Below are positions 16,739-26,735 of a stretch of 64,000 bases of DNA, in pieces. The stretch lies in the NCBI GenBank assembly GCA_041658185.1, contig JBBAAR010000006.1:62001-126000 (forward strand), in the 5' to 3' direction. Position numbers and translations under genes: made by a program. Position 1 is the stretch's first letter. Each line of letters begins with the position of its first letter. The notes beneath the pieces were generated by a model that saw only the letters and a program-made list of their open reading frames with translations, was not told the DNA's origin and did not search any database. Origin of the DNA: UBA8919 sp041658185. Lineage in GTDB: Bacteria > Elusimicrobiota > UBA8919.

Positions 16739-17445
16739 TAAAACTTACCAATCTTACAAAAAAGTTTAAAGATAAAATTGCTGTTGACAACATGAATCTG
16801 GAAATTTCTTCCGGTGAGATTTTTGGTATTTTAGGACCTAACGGTGCCGGAAAAACCACGACGATAAAAATGATTTCCGGACTTCTGAAGCCGACGACGG
16901 GGAACATTAATGTCTGCGGTTTTGATATTCAGAAAAATGCAATTTCCGCAAAAAAAATCATCGGACTTTTGCCCGACACTCCTTTTGTTTATCAGAAACT
17001 TACCGGGCGGGAATTTTTGGAATTTATCTGCGGGATTTACGAAGTCGGTTGCCAAAAAATAGACGAGTTTCTGGAATTGTTTGAACTTAAAATTGTCGCC
17101 GATGAACTTGTTGAATCATATTCCCACGGGATGCAGCAGAAACTTGTCTTAGCCGGCATTTTAATAAGAGACCCAAAAGTAATTTTGTTGGACGAGCCGC
17201 TTGTAGGTCTAGACCCGAAATCAGCCCGGCTTGTAAAAAATATCTACAACGAGCAGTCAAAAAAAGGAACGACCATTTTTCTGTCAATCCATATTCTTGA
17301 ACTTGCCGAAAAATTGTGCTCACGTCTTGCGATAATAGATAAAGGAAAAATAATAGCACTCGGTACATTGGATGAATTAAAAAAGCAGGCATCTACGGAA
17401 AAGGATTTAGAGAGCGTTTTTTTTAAATTAACTGAAAATGTTTAA
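16735..17445 (+). CDS. ABC transporter ATP-binding protein
   Basis: A 236-residue ABC ATPase with Walker A GPNGAGKTT near residue 36, signature VESYSHGMQQKL near residue 125, Walker B VILLDEPLVGLDP and the H-loop FLSIHI. It overlaps the large permease by eight bases, so the pair forms a second exporter in the window. The signature SHGMQQ is typical of drug, bacteriocin or lipid exporter ATPases. The substrate is unknown. Confidence 0.92.
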   Translation: MIKLTNLTKKFKDKIAVDNMNLEISSGEIFGILGPNGAGKTTTIKMISGLLKPTTGNINVCGFDIQKNAISAKKIIGLLPDTPFVYQKLTGREFLEFICGIYEVGCQKIDEFLELFELKIVADELVESYSHGMQQKLVLAGILIRDPKVILLDEPLVGLDPKSARLVKNIYNEQSKKGTTIFLSIHILELAEKLCSRLAIIDKGKIIALGTLDELKKQASTEKDLESVFFKLTENV

Positions 17446-19084
17446 GAATTTTTTACGGCTTGAAATCAGAAGTTTTATTAACAGAATAAAATTCGTTTCC
17501 TGGACGGATTCCTTCAAGTCATCTTTTTTACTTCTGGTCGGTTTTATTTTTTTATGGCTTCTTTATCAGGGGTTTTTCAGAATCCTTGTTTATCTGAATA
17601 CTGTTGAATTTATCGGCGGGCTTCTCATAATAAAACTTATGTCTATGATTATGCTTACATTTTTTGTGATGTTGATTTTTTCAAACATGATAATTTCGTT
17701 CTCAACCATATATTTTTCAAACGACCTTGATTTTCTCGTCGCGCTGCCATTACCCGTAAAAAACATTTTCATTTATAAATTTATTAAAACAACTTTTTTT
17801 TCATCGTGGATGGTGCTTCTTGTCTTTTTACCGTTTTTATTCGCCTACGGTAGAATAAAATTCGTCAATGCCGGTTTTTATGCGTCGGTTCTGTTGCTTC
17901 TCATTCCTTTTTTTTTGATTGCTTCATCAATAGGCACTCTAACAAGCACCGTTTTTATGCGGGTTTTCCCGTCGCAAAAAATGAGGGATATTATTATAAT
18001 TTTGGGAGTTGTTGCGGTAGGTGTGGCGTATCTTTTCGCGAGATTTATCCAGCCGGAGGATTTCTTAAAAGCGGATAAATTAGAAGAGGTCGTTCAGTAT
18101 ATTTCCGTCGTCCAGATGCCTACTGCAAAATATCTGCCGTCGTGGTGGATTACATCGGCGATATTTTTATATGTTTCAAAGCAGTGGAGTAATTTTTTTA
18201 TTTTTTCATCCTTACTAATTGTTATTTCAAGCATTACTATAATTATTGTTATTTATATTTCCGATAAACTATATTACGATGCGTTGGCTTCTTCCCGCGA
18301 GTCAACCGGTTATAAGTTTCTTCCGAAATTAAATATAAAAAGCAGAGGAATTTTTTCCGTATTTGTAAAAGACATAAAAATATTTTTCCGTGATACGGGG
18401 CAGTGGTCTCAATTGCTTCTGCTTCTGGCACTGGTTATCGTCTATCTTTTCAACATTTATAAACTTCCGCTGGATACATTTTTTCTGAAATCTCTTATTT
18501 CGTTTTTAAATATAGGTCTTGCGGGATTTGTTCTCGCTGCGGTTTCTTTGCGTTTCATTTATCCGCTGGTTTCTCTGGAGGGAAAAAGTTTTTGGCTAAT
18601 TAAGGCGGCACCGCTCACGGTTAAAAATTTTTTATGGGAAAAATTTTTTATGGCGATAATTCCGCTTGCTTTTTTCGGAGGGTTGCTTATTGGCGTGTCA
18701 AATTACATGCTTAACGTTGAAAAGTTTTTAAGTTTTCTGTCTTTCGCGACAATCATTTTTATTTCAATAACGCTGACGGGTATGGCTGTCGGTTTCGGTG
18801 CTCTTTTTCCGAGATTTAGGGTTGAAAATATTTCGCAGATAGAAAGTTCCGTCGGCGGGATGATTTATATGATTTTTTCGCTGTTTTATGTTTTTTTGAC
18901 CATTTCTTTACTTGCGGTTCCGGTGCGGTTATGGTTTTTGTCGCGGCTTTACAATAAAAATGTTATGCATTCGCATCCGGGAATTATTACGATGGTTGTT
19001 ATATCGTTGATTGCTATTAACTTGGTCGCTGTTTTTGTGCCTATGTATCTCGGCAGAAAAAATCTGGAGGGATTGGATGTCTGA
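17438..19084 (+). CDS. Large ABC transporter permease
   Basis: A 548-residue integral membrane protein with roughly twelve hydrophobic segments. The segment FSNDLDFLVALPLPVKNIFIYK near residue 92 resembles the coupling region of large ABC-2-like permeases, where two permease halves are fused; a second half begins near residue 300. It follows its ATPase with an eight-base overlap and overlaps the deacetylase downstream by eight bases. No periplasmic binding protein is present, consistent with export. Confidence 0.82.
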   Translation: MFKNFLRLEIRSFINRIKFVSWTDSFKSSFLLLVGFIFLWLLYQGFFRILVYLNTVEFIGGLLIIKLMSMIMLTFFVMLIFSNMIISFSTIYFSNDLDFLVALPLPVKNIFIYKFIKTTFFSSWMVLLVFLPFLFAYGRIKFVNAGFYASVLLLLIPFFLIASSIGTLTSTVFMRVFPSQKMRDIIIILGVVAVGVAYLFARFIQPEDFLKADKLEEVVQYISVVQMPTAKYLPSWWITSAIFLYVSKQWSNFFIFSSLLIVISSITIIIVIYISDKLYYDALASSRESTGYKFLPKLNIKSRGIFSVFVKDIKIFFRDTGQWSQLLLLLALVIVYLFNIYKLPLDTFFLKSLISFLNIGLAGFVLAAVSLRFIYPLVSLEGKSFWLIKAAPLTVKNFLWEKFFMAIIPLAFFGGLLIGVSNYMLNVEKFLSFLSFATIIFISITLTGMAVGFGALFPRFRVENISQIESSVGGMIYMIFSLFYVFLTISLLAVPVRLWFLSRLYNKNVMHSHPGIITMVVISLIAINLVAVFVPMYLGRKNLEGLDV

Positions 19085-19826
19085 TAAAACTATAGCAAAA
19101 ATTATTTTTTTCTGTGTTTTTATAAGTTTGAATTTGATGACAAGTTGTAAAAAAGCAAAAACTGCGGTCATCCCATGCGAAACTGAGAAAAAAATTGACT
19201 ACGGTGCATTTTATACCGACGGTCTGTCATCAAAAAAATGGGTTGCTTTGACTTTTGACGACGGTCCGAAACCCGGAGTGCTTGACAAAATTTTTGATAC
19301 GCTCAAAAAGGAAAATGTAAAGGCGACATTTTTTCTCGTCGGTTCTAATGTTAAATTTCATCCGCAATATGTAAGCAAATACTTACAATTGGGCCACGAA
19401 ATCGGCAACCATACTTATGCTCACAGAAATTATTATCAACTGAAAGAGAAAAAATCAATGGAAGAAATAGAAAAAATTCTTACGGAGGAACTTACTGCTT
19501 CAGAAAATGTAATTAAGGAACTCACCGGAGTAAAACCGTTTTTCATGAGAATGCCTAACGGTTATATTTCGCCAATGGTAAAGAAAGCGGCAAAAGAAAA
19601 AAAATATGTTATTGTCAACTGGACATTCGGCTGCGACTGGCATGGCTATACAAAAGATGAACTTGTAAAAAAGTATTTAAGAAGCATTGAGCCCGGTGCA
19701 ATTTTTCTGTTTCACGAAAAAAAACTTACCGCTGAAGCACTTCCTGAAATAATTGCCGGGATTAAGAAAAAAGGTTACGAGATAGTAACTTTAAGGGAAA
19801 TTTTAGGGCTAACTTCTGTGAAGTGA
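19077..19826 (+). CDS. Polysaccharide deacetylase (NodB domain), probable lipoprotein
   Basis: A 249-residue carbohydrate esterase 4 protein. The N-terminus is hydrophobic and ends in a lipobox-like MTSC (C24), so it is probably a membrane-anchored exported enzyme. The NodB motifs are complete: TFDDGP (D61 general base, D62 metal ligand), HEIGNHTYAH for the zinc histidines, RMPNG and FLFHE. It may deacetylate peptidoglycan or another N-acetylated glycan. The start is ATG 19077, inside the end of the permease gene; the longer frame adds a non-signal leader. Confidence 0.88.
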   Translation: MSDKTIAKIIFFCVFISLNLMTSCKKAKTAVIPCETEKKIDYGAFYTDGLSSKKWVALTFDDGPKPGVLDKIFDTLKKENVKATFFLVGSNVKFHPQYVSKYLQLGHEIGNHTYAHRNYYQLKEKKSMEEIEKILTEELTASENVIKELTGVKPFFMRMPNGYISPMVKKAAKEKKYVIVNWTFGCDWHGYTKDELVKKYLRSIEPGAIFLFHEKKLTAEALPEIIAGIKKKGYEIVTLREILGLTSVK

Positions 19827-19830
19827 TTTT

Positions 19831-19917
19831 TGCCGGAGGAGGGAATTGAACCCACACGACTCCATAAGAGCCGGCAGATTTTGAGTCTGCTGCGTCTGCC
19901 AGTTTCGCCACTCCGGC
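19831..19917 (-). tRNA. tRNA-Leu (anticodon CAA)
   Basis: A class II tRNA on the minus strand, 87 bases. Acceptor stem GCCGGAG pairs with CTCCGGC, discriminator A. The anticodon stem GCAGA/TCTGC holds loop CTCAAAA, giving CAA. A long variable arm follows and the T arm contains GGTTCAATTC. It is the only minus-strand gene in this part of the window. Confidence 0.95.
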
Positions 19918-19975
19918 GATTGCTGAAATTATACACAAAAAAGAAAAAATGTCAACCCTACATAATAAGTCAAAT

Positions 19976-22129
19976 ATGAAAAAAACAAAAGAGATTTTAA
20001 TAGTGTCGTTAATTTTACTAATATTAGTATTTATTTTTTTCTGGAAAGCAGCTATATTACAAGGTATTTTTTTTGTTGGAGATAAAACAGGAAATGATTT
20101 GATGGAAATAAATTATCCATTTAAAAATTTTCTATCGGAATCTTTGAAATCTTTTTCATTACCTTTATGGACAAAAGATATTTTTAATGGTTTCCCAATT
20201 CATGCCGAGGGCGAGGGCGGATTTTTCTATCCGTTGAATTTAATTCTTTTTTGGATTTTACCGTCTTGGGTCGCTTTTAATTATAGTGTTGTTCTAACAT
20301 TTTTTTTGGCAGGGTTATTCACTTATTTGTATACGCGTTCTTTAGAATTATCAAAAATCGGTGCATTCATGTCGGCGGTTACTTTTATGTTCTCCGGTTT
20401 TTTTGTTACACATCTCATACACCTCAATATGATAAATGTCGCGATGTGGATACCGTTGTGTTTCTTTTTTGTTGAAAAGTATTTTAGAACAAATAAGTTT
20501 TATTATGGGTTGTTAGTGGGCATTATTTTCGGAATGCAGGTTTTATGTGGTTTTCCCCAGTTGGCATATTATTCTATTCTTGCGACAGCATCGTATTTTA
20601 TTTTTAGATTATTTTGTAAGACATCCGGGCAAAAAGTTAATATAAAAAAACAAATATGCGTTTTAATTTTAATTCTCACTATCGGCATAGGATTAAGTGC
20701 CATTCAATGGATACCAACTTACGAATTTGTTAGATTTTCAAGTAGACAGAAAGGTGTAACTTTTGATTATGCTAATTTAGCTCCTTACAGAATTAAGGAT
20801 TTAATTATGTTTTTAAGACCTAATTATTTTGGAAGCCCAATTAATGCAACATATAATCAGCCAAATAGTATTTACGGGGAAAACTGTGCGTATATCGGAC
20901 TTTTATCGTTATTGTTGGCAATAATTGCCATTATTTTTTGCCGGAAAAACCGGTATGTAAAATTTTTTACAGTTACAATTTTTACAATCGTTGCTATTCT
21001 TTTAGTGGAACCGGTTTATAGATTTTTGTGGCAATTTTTCCCGGGATTCAAATTTTTCAGAATGCCCCACCGACTTTTAATATTTGTTATATTATCTTTA
21101 TCGGTTTTATCAGGTATTGGAATAGAAACTGTTTTTAAGAAAAAACAGATATTGCTCAAAAGTATAGTGATAGTACTGGTGACAATTGATCTATTTATTT
21201 TTGGTATAAAATACAATCCTACATACAATGTAGATAAGTGGTTTGCTAAACCCGAAACCGTTAAATTTCTTGAAAAAGATACAGATATGTTCAGAGTTTT
21301 GAGTCTTAGTTCTTATGAATCCATGTATCAATATGTAAAAGGTTGGTCACGAGATACAGATATTTACTGTAGTTATAGAGAAATGTTATATCCTGATTTT
21401 AATATGTTGTATCATATACCAAGTTTTGTTGGTAATGGTTCTATTCTGGTAAAGAGGACAAAAGAAATGTACGATATTCTCATCGGAAAATATTTTTCGC
21501 AACAAAAAGAAGGAGTGATTATACCATTAGAGGGGGCAAAGATATTGGGTTTTCAAAATGTAAAGTATGTATTAAGTTTAGTTAATCTTGCGGGTGAACA
21601 TTTTAAATTAGTAAAAGAAATAAATTTTTATCCCCGTTTACCAAACATAAAATTGTATGAAAACAAAGAATTTGTTTCCAGGGTTATTATAGTGCCAAAA
21701 GCAAAAATAGCAACTTCAGAGGAAGAAGCAAAAAATATGTCATTTCAAGATAAAGAATCTGTCATATTAGAAAAAAACACAAATTATGGCTCTAATTCTA
21801 CAAAAGGGTCAGTGATGAAGATAGAAAAATATGAAAACACTGAAGTAATAATAAATGCAAAGATTACAAACGATGGATTTCTTGTGTTAAATGACACTTA
21901 TTATCCCGGCTGGAAGTGTTTCGTTGACGGGAAAGAGGAAAAAATTCTGCGTGCTAATTATTTGTTCAGAGCGGTTGCATTAAAAAAAGGTAATCATAAA
22001 GTAAGATTTATTTATAAACCCAAAAGTTTTGAAATTGGGAAAAATTTTACAATAATGTTTCTTATTATTACTGTTTTTTTGTTGTCGGCAACTTATTATA
22101 AAAATAAAATTAAAAGAAATACTATTTAA
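19976..22129 (+). CDS. YfhO-like multispanning membrane protein
   Basis: A 717-residue protein with about a dozen hydrophobic segments in the first 430 residues and a soluble C-terminal region before a last membrane helix. Typical YfhO features are GDKTGNDLMEINYPF near the start (donor-side loop), FYPLNLILFWILP, and the C-terminal PGWKCFVDGKEEKILRAN segment. YfhO proteins are GT-C-fold glycosyltransferases linked to lipid-borne sugar transfer onto teichoic acids or other glycans. The gene is noticeably AT-richer than its neighbours and might be acquired. ATG 19949 is an alternative start nine codons upstream. Confidence 0.8.
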   Translation: MKKTKEILIVSLILLILVFIFFWKAAILQGIFFVGDKTGNDLMEINYPFKNFLSESLKSFSLPLWTKDIFNGFPIHAEGEGGFFYPLNLILFWILPSWVAFNYSVVLTFFLAGLFTYLYTRSLELSKIGAFMSAVTFMFSGFFVTHLIHLNMINVAMWIPLCFFFVEKYFRTNKFYYGLLVGIIFGMQVLCGFPQLAYYSILATASYFIFRLFCKTSGQKVNIKKQICVLILILTIGIGLSAIQWIPTYEFVRFSSRQKGVTFDYANLAPYRIKDLIMFLRPNYFGSPINATYNQPNSIYGENCAYIGLLSLLLAIIAIIFCRKNRYVKFFTVTIFTIVAILLVEPVYRFLWQFFPGFKFFRMPHRLLIFVILSLSVLSGIGIETVFKKKQILLKSIVIVLVTIDLFIFGIKYNPTYNVDKWFAKPETVKFLEKDTDMFRVLSLSSYESMYQYVKGWSRDTDIYCSYREMLYPDFNMLYHIPSFVGNGSILVKRTKEMYDILIGKYFSQQKEGVIIPLEGAKILGFQNVKYVLSLVNLAGEHFKLVKEINFYPRLPNIKLYENKEFVSRVIIVPKAKIATSEEEAKNMSFQDKESVILEKNTNYGSNSTKGSVMKIEKYENTEVIINAKITNDGFLVLNDTYYPGWKCFVDGKEEKILRANYLFRAVALKKGNHKVRFIYKPKSFEIGKNFTIMFLIITVFLLSATYYKNKIKRNTI

Positions 22130-22130
22130 T

Positions 22131-22976
22131 ATGCGACTGGGATTCCATTGTTCGGTAGGAAAAGGATTGAAAAATACAATAGCGGAAGCGGTTGCTCTTA
22201 AATGCGAGACAATACAGATTTTTTCCCGTTCTCCCCGCGCGTGGTATCGCCGGGAATTTGACGAAAAAGAGCTCGCCGAATTTAAAAAATCCCTCAAAGA
22301 AAAAGATATATATCCTTTGGTCGTCCATATGCTTTATCTGCCGAATCTTGCATCTTGCGATAAAAAACTTTACAAAAAATCTGTTGATGTCTTGATTGAC
22401 GAACTGAAAAGATGTAGAATTTTAGGTGCGCAGTATCTTGTAATTCATCCGGGAAGATATTCAACGGGCGATTTTGAAACGGGGATAAAAAACATTATTG
22501 CTGCAATAAATTTTGCTTTTTCAAAAGTTCCATCAGGTAGAAATGAAGAGATGCTTCTTCTGGAAAATCTTGCCGGCGGAAAAACTGATATCGGCTGGCG
22601 GTTCGAGGAACTCCGGCGAATTATTGATAACATAAAAGAGAAAAAACGGATAGGAGTTTGCCTTGATACCTGTCATTTATTTGCCGCCGGTTATGAAATT
22701 TCTAAGAATGGATTTGATAAGACGATAAACGAATTTGATGAAATAGTCGGACTTAATTATCTAAAACTTTTACATTTTAACGATTCAAAAAATATACTCG
22801 GTTCAAAAATTGACAGGCATACGCATATTGGTGCGGGTGATATTGGACTTGAAGGTTTCAGGGCAGTTGTAAATCATCCTAAAATTAAAAATCTTCCGGG
22901 GATTCTTGAAACTCCGCGAGCTAGTTTATCGGACGACTTGAAAAATATAAAAAAACTCAGGGATTTAGCGAAGTAA
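22131..22976 (+). CDS. nfo: Endonuclease IV (AP endonuclease)
   Basis: A 281-residue TIM-barrel DNA repair enzyme that cleaves 5' of abasic sites. Conserved motifs with zinc ligands are visible: GFHCSVGKG at the start, VVHMLYLPNLAS near residue 64, YLVIHPGRY near residue 103, LLLENLAGG near residue 141, GVCLDTCHLFAAGYE near residue 179, LLHFNDSKN and RHTHIGAGDIG near residue 225. It begins one base after the YfhO stop; the AT-rich end of that gene offers no strong ribosome site. Confidence 0.95.
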   Translation: MRLGFHCSVGKGLKNTIAEAVALKCETIQIFSRSPRAWYRREFDEKELAEFKKSLKEKDIYPLVVHMLYLPNLASCDKKLYKKSVDVLIDELKRCRILGAQYLVIHPGRYSTGDFETGIKNIIAAINFAFSKVPSGRNEEMLLLENLAGGKTDIGWRFEELRRIIDNIKEKKRIGVCLDTCHLFAAGYEISKNGFDKTINEFDEIVGLNYLKLLHFNDSKNILGSKIDRHTHIGAGDIGLEGFRAVVNHPKIKNLPGILETPRASLSDDLKNIKKLRDLAK

Positions 22977-22991
22977 AAAAGGAGGTGGGCT

Positions 22992-23291
22992 ATGGTTGAT
23001 TTTAAGAAGGTTTTGAAGAGTGCGGAAAAGGGCGTTTTGAATTTGCTGGACATATTAAAAGAGGACCCTATCTACGGCGGCCGTCTGAGAAATTTGAAAG
23101 CAAAAGAGATGGGATATGAGAGAAGAAAATTCCATCTTATAATTGAACTCGGGCGAAAAACATACCGTCTTTATTTTCAGAAAAAAATCACAGACCCGGA
23201 ACTTCTTGATATTTGTAAAAAACTCCGGGCTATTGACGACCAGTCAAAAATTTATCACGGCACCGAAAAAAGATTTAAAAAAAGAGATTAA
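22992..23291 (+). CDS. Small conserved-looking protein of unknown function
   Basis: A 99-residue, strongly charged soluble protein preceded by an extended ribosome site (AAGGAGGTGGG), suggesting efficient translation. It is predicted mostly helical at the N-terminus (FKKVLKSAEKGVLNLLDIL) with a KFHLIIELGRKTYRLYFQKK strand pair in the middle. I do not recognise the family. It lies between nfo and cstA and may share their transcript. Confidence 0.65.
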   Translation: MVDFKKVLKSAEKGVLNLLDILKEDPIYGGRLRNLKAKEMGYERRKFHLIIELGRKTYRLYFQKKITDPELLDICKKLRAIDDQSKIYHGTEKRFKKRD

Positions 23292-23309
23292 ATTTTAGGG
23301 AGTTTAATT

Positions 23310-25013
23310 ATGATTGTCTGGGTGGTAGCGGCATCCTTAATTGTATTTATAGCGGCTTATATTTTTTACGGCAGTTTTCTTTCCAAAAAACTTCAACTTG
23401 ATGATTCCTGTCCGACACCCGCCTGCCTTATTAACGACGGAGTTGATTATGTCCCTGCGAAATCGTCGCTGCTTTTAGGACAACATTTTTCAGCAATAGC
23501 AGCAGCCGGACCCATCGTAGGACCGATTTTAGCCGGAATATGGTTCGGCTGGGTTCCTGCACTTCTCTGGATTATAGTAGGAACAATTTTTATCGGGGGT
23601 GTGCATGATTTTACATCTCTTGTTGCTTCAATAAAACACAAGGCGGCTTCAATCGGTGAAATTGTAAAAGCAAATATGTCGCATACTTCGCATATTCTTT
23701 TTCTTGTTTTCGTCTGGATTGCTTTGATTTATGTGATAATTGCTTTTACGGACATTACCGCACAAACATTCAAAATTGTTTCCGATGGCACTGCTTTTGG
23801 AGGTGCTGTCGCTGCCTCTTCTATTTTATATCTCGTTGCCGGACTTTTGATGGGTGTTTTATTGTATAAGTTCAAGTCAAATCTTACAGTTACAACTATT
23901 ATTTTTGTGCCGCTTATTTTATTTATTATCTGGCTTGGTCCGAAACTACCGCCGTGCGTACTTTCTTTTTTCAGTAATATTTCCGTAAAACAATGGGACG
24001 TATTTTTGCTGATTTATTGTTTTTTTGCATCGGTGATACCCGTCTGGTTGTTGCTTCAGCCGCGCGGATATTTAGGCGGATGGCTTTTGTATCTTACAAT
24101 AATTGTCGGCTTGATTGGAGCGTTATTCGGCGGTTTCCCAATAGAGTATCCCGCATTTAATACGGAAGGGCTGAAGAGTTTGGTTAACGGCAAATCACTT
24201 TTTCCGATTTTATTTATTACGATTGCCTGCGGCGCCTGTTCGGGTTTTCATGGAATTGTCAGTTCTGGAACTACGTCAAAACAACTTTCAAAACAATCCG
24301 ATGCCCGCATTGTCGGATATGGTGCGATGCTTCTTGAGGGTCTGGTGGCCGTTCTCGCATTAGCAACCGTTATGATGCTCCCCAAGGGTTCCGATGTGCT
24401 TAAAATGGACCCGAACCTTATTTATGCAAGAGGACTTTCCGATTATTTAGGTCTTGTCGGAATCGGTTTTAGTATTGCATTTCCTTTTGCGTTACTTGCT
24501 TTTTCTACTTTTGTCTATGACACACTTGATGTCTGCACACGACTTGCCAGATACATTTTGCAGGAACTTTTGAATTGGAAAACACTGATAGGCGGTTTTT
24601 TTGCGACATTGCTTACACTTATAGTGCCGTTGATTTTTCTCCTTCTAACAAAAGAAAAAGGATATCTGGTTGCCTGGCCGATTTTTGGAACAAGTAATCA
24701 ACTTTTGGCAAGTTTAACGCTGCTGGCTTTATCTGTGTGGCTTATAAAATGCGGTAAAAACGCTATGTTCACTATCCTGCCGATGATTTTTATGCTGGTA
24801 ATGACGCTGTGGTCATTGGTAGTGCAGATTATTTCCTTTGTGAATGTTTTACCCGACATTTTCTCAGGCATTTCTGTAAAACCGGATATAGTGATTTCTG
24901 GCGTGTGCGGCATTATTTTATTTTTGTTAAGTATATTGCTTGTTTATGAAACAATAAAAGTGTTGGTTTTAAGAAAGAATCGAACATTTGTTAGAAAGGA
25001 AATAAGAATATGA
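23310..25013 (+). CDS. cstA: CstA-family carbon starvation / peptide transporter
   Basis: A 567-residue membrane protein with about 15 hydrophobic segments. It carries CstA hallmarks: a DGVDYVPAKSSLLLGQHFSAIAAAGPIVGP-type N-terminal region (about residues 43-72), GVHDFTSL near residue 94, CSGFHGIVSSGTTSKQL near residue 310, and TFVYDTLDVCTRLARY near residue 394. CstA proteins import peptides or pyruvate and are induced by starvation in Escherichia coli. This form is shorter than the 701-residue E. coli protein, as in many anaerobes. It overlaps the following lipoprotein gene by four bases. Confidence 0.92.
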   Translation: MIVWVVAASLIVFIAAYIFYGSFLSKKLQLDDSCPTPACLINDGVDYVPAKSSLLLGQHFSAIAAAGPIVGPILAGIWFGWVPALLWIIVGTIFIGGVHDFTSLVASIKHKAASIGEIVKANMSHTSHILFLVFVWIALIYVIIAFTDITAQTFKIVSDGTAFGGAVAASSILYLVAGLLMGVLLYKFKSNLTVTTIIFVPLILFIIWLGPKLPPCVLSFFSNISVKQWDVFLLIYCFFASVIPVWLLLQPRGYLGGWLLYLTIIVGLIGALFGGFPIEYPAFNTEGLKSLVNGKSLFPILFITIACGACSGFHGIVSSGTTSKQLSKQSDARIVGYGAMLLEGLVAVLALATVMMLPKGSDVLKMDPNLIYARGLSDYLGLVGIGFSIAFPFALLAFSTFVYDTLDVCTRLARYILQELLNWKTLIGGFFATLLTLIVPLIFLLLTKEKGYLVAWPIFGTSNQLLASLTLLALSVWLIKCGKNAMFTILPMIFMLVMTLWSLVVQIISFVNVLPDIFSGISVKPDIVISGVCGIILFLLSILLVYETIKVLVLRKNRTFVRKEIRI

Positions 25014-25549
25014 AAAAACTATTAATCTTCGTCTTAATTTTTCTCTCTACTTTTGGCTGTAAGGCTGAAGTTCAAAAGGAATTAAAACATTCATTTGGAA
25101 TATATCTGATCAAAGAAGGCAAATTTACCGAAGTAGGGAAAGACCCTTACTATCTAAAAAGCATAAAAGTAGATTTGCACAAAGCAGAACTCTTAAAGAA
25201 ACCGATTATTTCAGATAAAGACATTGTTGAGTATGATTGGGAAAATCATACCCTGACTGTCAATGCAGAGGCAGTAGCACGAATTCCACAACCTAGTTCT
25301 TTTGGAATTCCCTTTGTTGTTGTTGCAGATGGTAACAGGTGCTATGTTGGAGGGTTTTGGACAATGGTATCATCTGTCGGTTGCCTCCACCCCATAATTG
25401 AAGTCAATGATGCTAAAGACGGAACTTTTAGAATCCGAGCTGGTTATCCGCGTGATGTTAATCTACTTAAAGAAAATGATCCTCGTTTTGATGAACGGAT
25501 CAAAAAATCATTAAAAGGTCTCGGGAAATTAAAGGCAAATAAAAAATAG
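25010..25549 (+). CDS. Predicted lipoprotein of unknown function
   Basis: A 179-residue protein with a signal peptide ending in STFGC (C18), a plausible lipobox. The mature domain includes GIYLIKEGKF near residue 31, DWENHTLTV near residue 81 and a central FGIPFVVVADGNRCYVGGFW segment near residue 102. It is translationally coupled to cstA, so a role linked to nutrient uptake is possible, but I do not recognise the family. Confidence 0.65.
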   Translation: MKKLLIFVLIFLSTFGCKAEVQKELKHSFGIYLIKEGKFTEVGKDPYYLKSIKVDLHKAELLKKPIISDKDIVEYDWENHTLTVNAEAVARIPQPSSFGIPFVVVADGNRCYVGGFWTMVSSVGCLHPIIEVNDAKDGTFRIRAGYPRDVNLLKENDPRFDERIKKSLKGLGKLKANKK

Positions 25550-25628
25550 CTTCTAACCAAATCATCCATCCGCCCTCAAAAAGCGTGCCGGCTGATTATT
25601 ATGTTCGATTTATATATCTGGCATTGAA

Positions 25629-26735
25629 ATGTTAAAAAAAAACTCTTTTCTAATTTTGATTTTTTTTATTGTTAGTTGTATTTTTTCTCAAGATTTTCGT
25701 AAATACAACGAAGTAAATCCACCGCCGAAAGAAGCGCAATTTTGGGAAAAACTTCCGAACGATTTTGTGAAATGCGGTCTTTGTCCGTGGAGATGTACAA
25801 TCGCTCCGGCTCAGAGAGGACTGTGCAGAACGCGAGAAAATATAAACGGCAAACTTTACTCATTAACATATGCCCGCCCCGCTACTATCAATATAGACCC
25901 TATAGAAAAAAAACCATTTTTTCATTTTTTACCGTCGGCGCAGGCATTTTCAATTGCGACCGCCGGTTGTAATGTCGGATGTAAATTTTGCCAGAACTGG
26001 CAGTTGTCAAAAATCACTCCGGAAGAAAGCGACGCGCTGTATATTCCGCCGGAAGACATAGTAAGAGTTGCCAAGAAATCAAAAGCGAAGATTATTGCGT
26101 ATACTTATGCCGAGCCGACGATTTTTTACGAGTATATGATTGAAATTTCGTCACTGGCAAAAAAAGAAGGACTGAAAAATGTTGTGGTGTCCTGCGGTTA
26201 TATAAACCCCGAACCGTTGAAAAAATTATTAAAATATGTTGATGCTTACAAAGTGGATTTGAAGTCATTTAATGAAAAATACTACGAAGATGTCGTCGGT
26301 GCGAAACTTGAACCCGTTCTGGAAACAATAAAAATCGTAAAAAAATCTGGGGTGCATCTTGAAATCGTATATCTTGTTGTGCCTACGCTTAATGATAATC
26401 CCGATGAAGTAAAAAAAATGTGCAGGTGGATGAAAGAAAATATTGGGACAAATGTTCCGCTTCATTTTACGAGATTTCATCCCGACTATAAAATGCGAGA
26501 GTATCCATCAACGCCCGTTTCCACCGTTGAGAATTTGAGAAAAATCGCACAAGAAGAAGGTTTGAAATATGTTTATGTGGGCAATGTACCTTCGGGAAAT
26601 GCCGGCGAAAACACATATTGCCCGAAATGTAAAAAACTTTTAATCAAACGGCTCGGTTTTGGCGTGGTTGAAAATAATGTTACCGTCGGCAAATGCAAGT
26701 TCTGCGGACAAAAAATATACGGCGTATGGAAATAG
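25629..26735 (+). CDS. amrS: AmmeMemoRadiSam-system radical SAM enzyme (AmrS-like), predicted lipoprotein
   Basis: A 368-residue PflA-like radical SAM protein. The SAM cluster motif is CNVGCKFCQNW (about residues 115-125). Before it lies the family cysteine region KCGLCPWRCTIAPAQRGLCRTREN, and the C-terminus has a zinc-ribbon-like CPKC/CKFC pair. Unusually, the protein opens with MLKKN, a hydrophobic run and IVSC (C17), which fits a lipobox, so it is predicted to be exported or membrane-anchored. AMMECR1 and Memo partners are absent from the window. It overlaps the next membrane gene by ten bases. Substrate unknown. Confidence 0.85.
   Translation: MLKKNSFLILIFFIVSCIFSQDFRKYNEVNPPPKEAQFWEKLPNDFVKCGLCPWRCTIAPAQRGLCRTRENINGKLYSLTYARPATINIDPIEKKPFFHFLPSAQAFSIATAGCNVGCKFCQNWQLSKITPEESDALYIPPEDIVRVAKKSKAKIIAYTYAEPTIFYEYMIEISSLAKKEGLKNVVVSCGYINPEPLKKLLKYVDAYKVDLKSFNEKYYEDVVGAKLEPVLETIKIVKKSGVHLEIVYLVVPTLNDNPDEVKKMCRWMKENIGTNVPLHFTRFHPDYKMREYPSTPVSTVENLRKIAQEEGLKYVYVGNVPSGNAGENTYCPKCKKLLIKRLGFGVVENNVTVGKCKFCGQKIYGVWK

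Noticed and set aside
25629..26735. Complete AmmeMemoRadiSam system
   Set aside because: Only the radical SAM member is present; AMMECR1 and Memo domain proteins are not encoded nearby.
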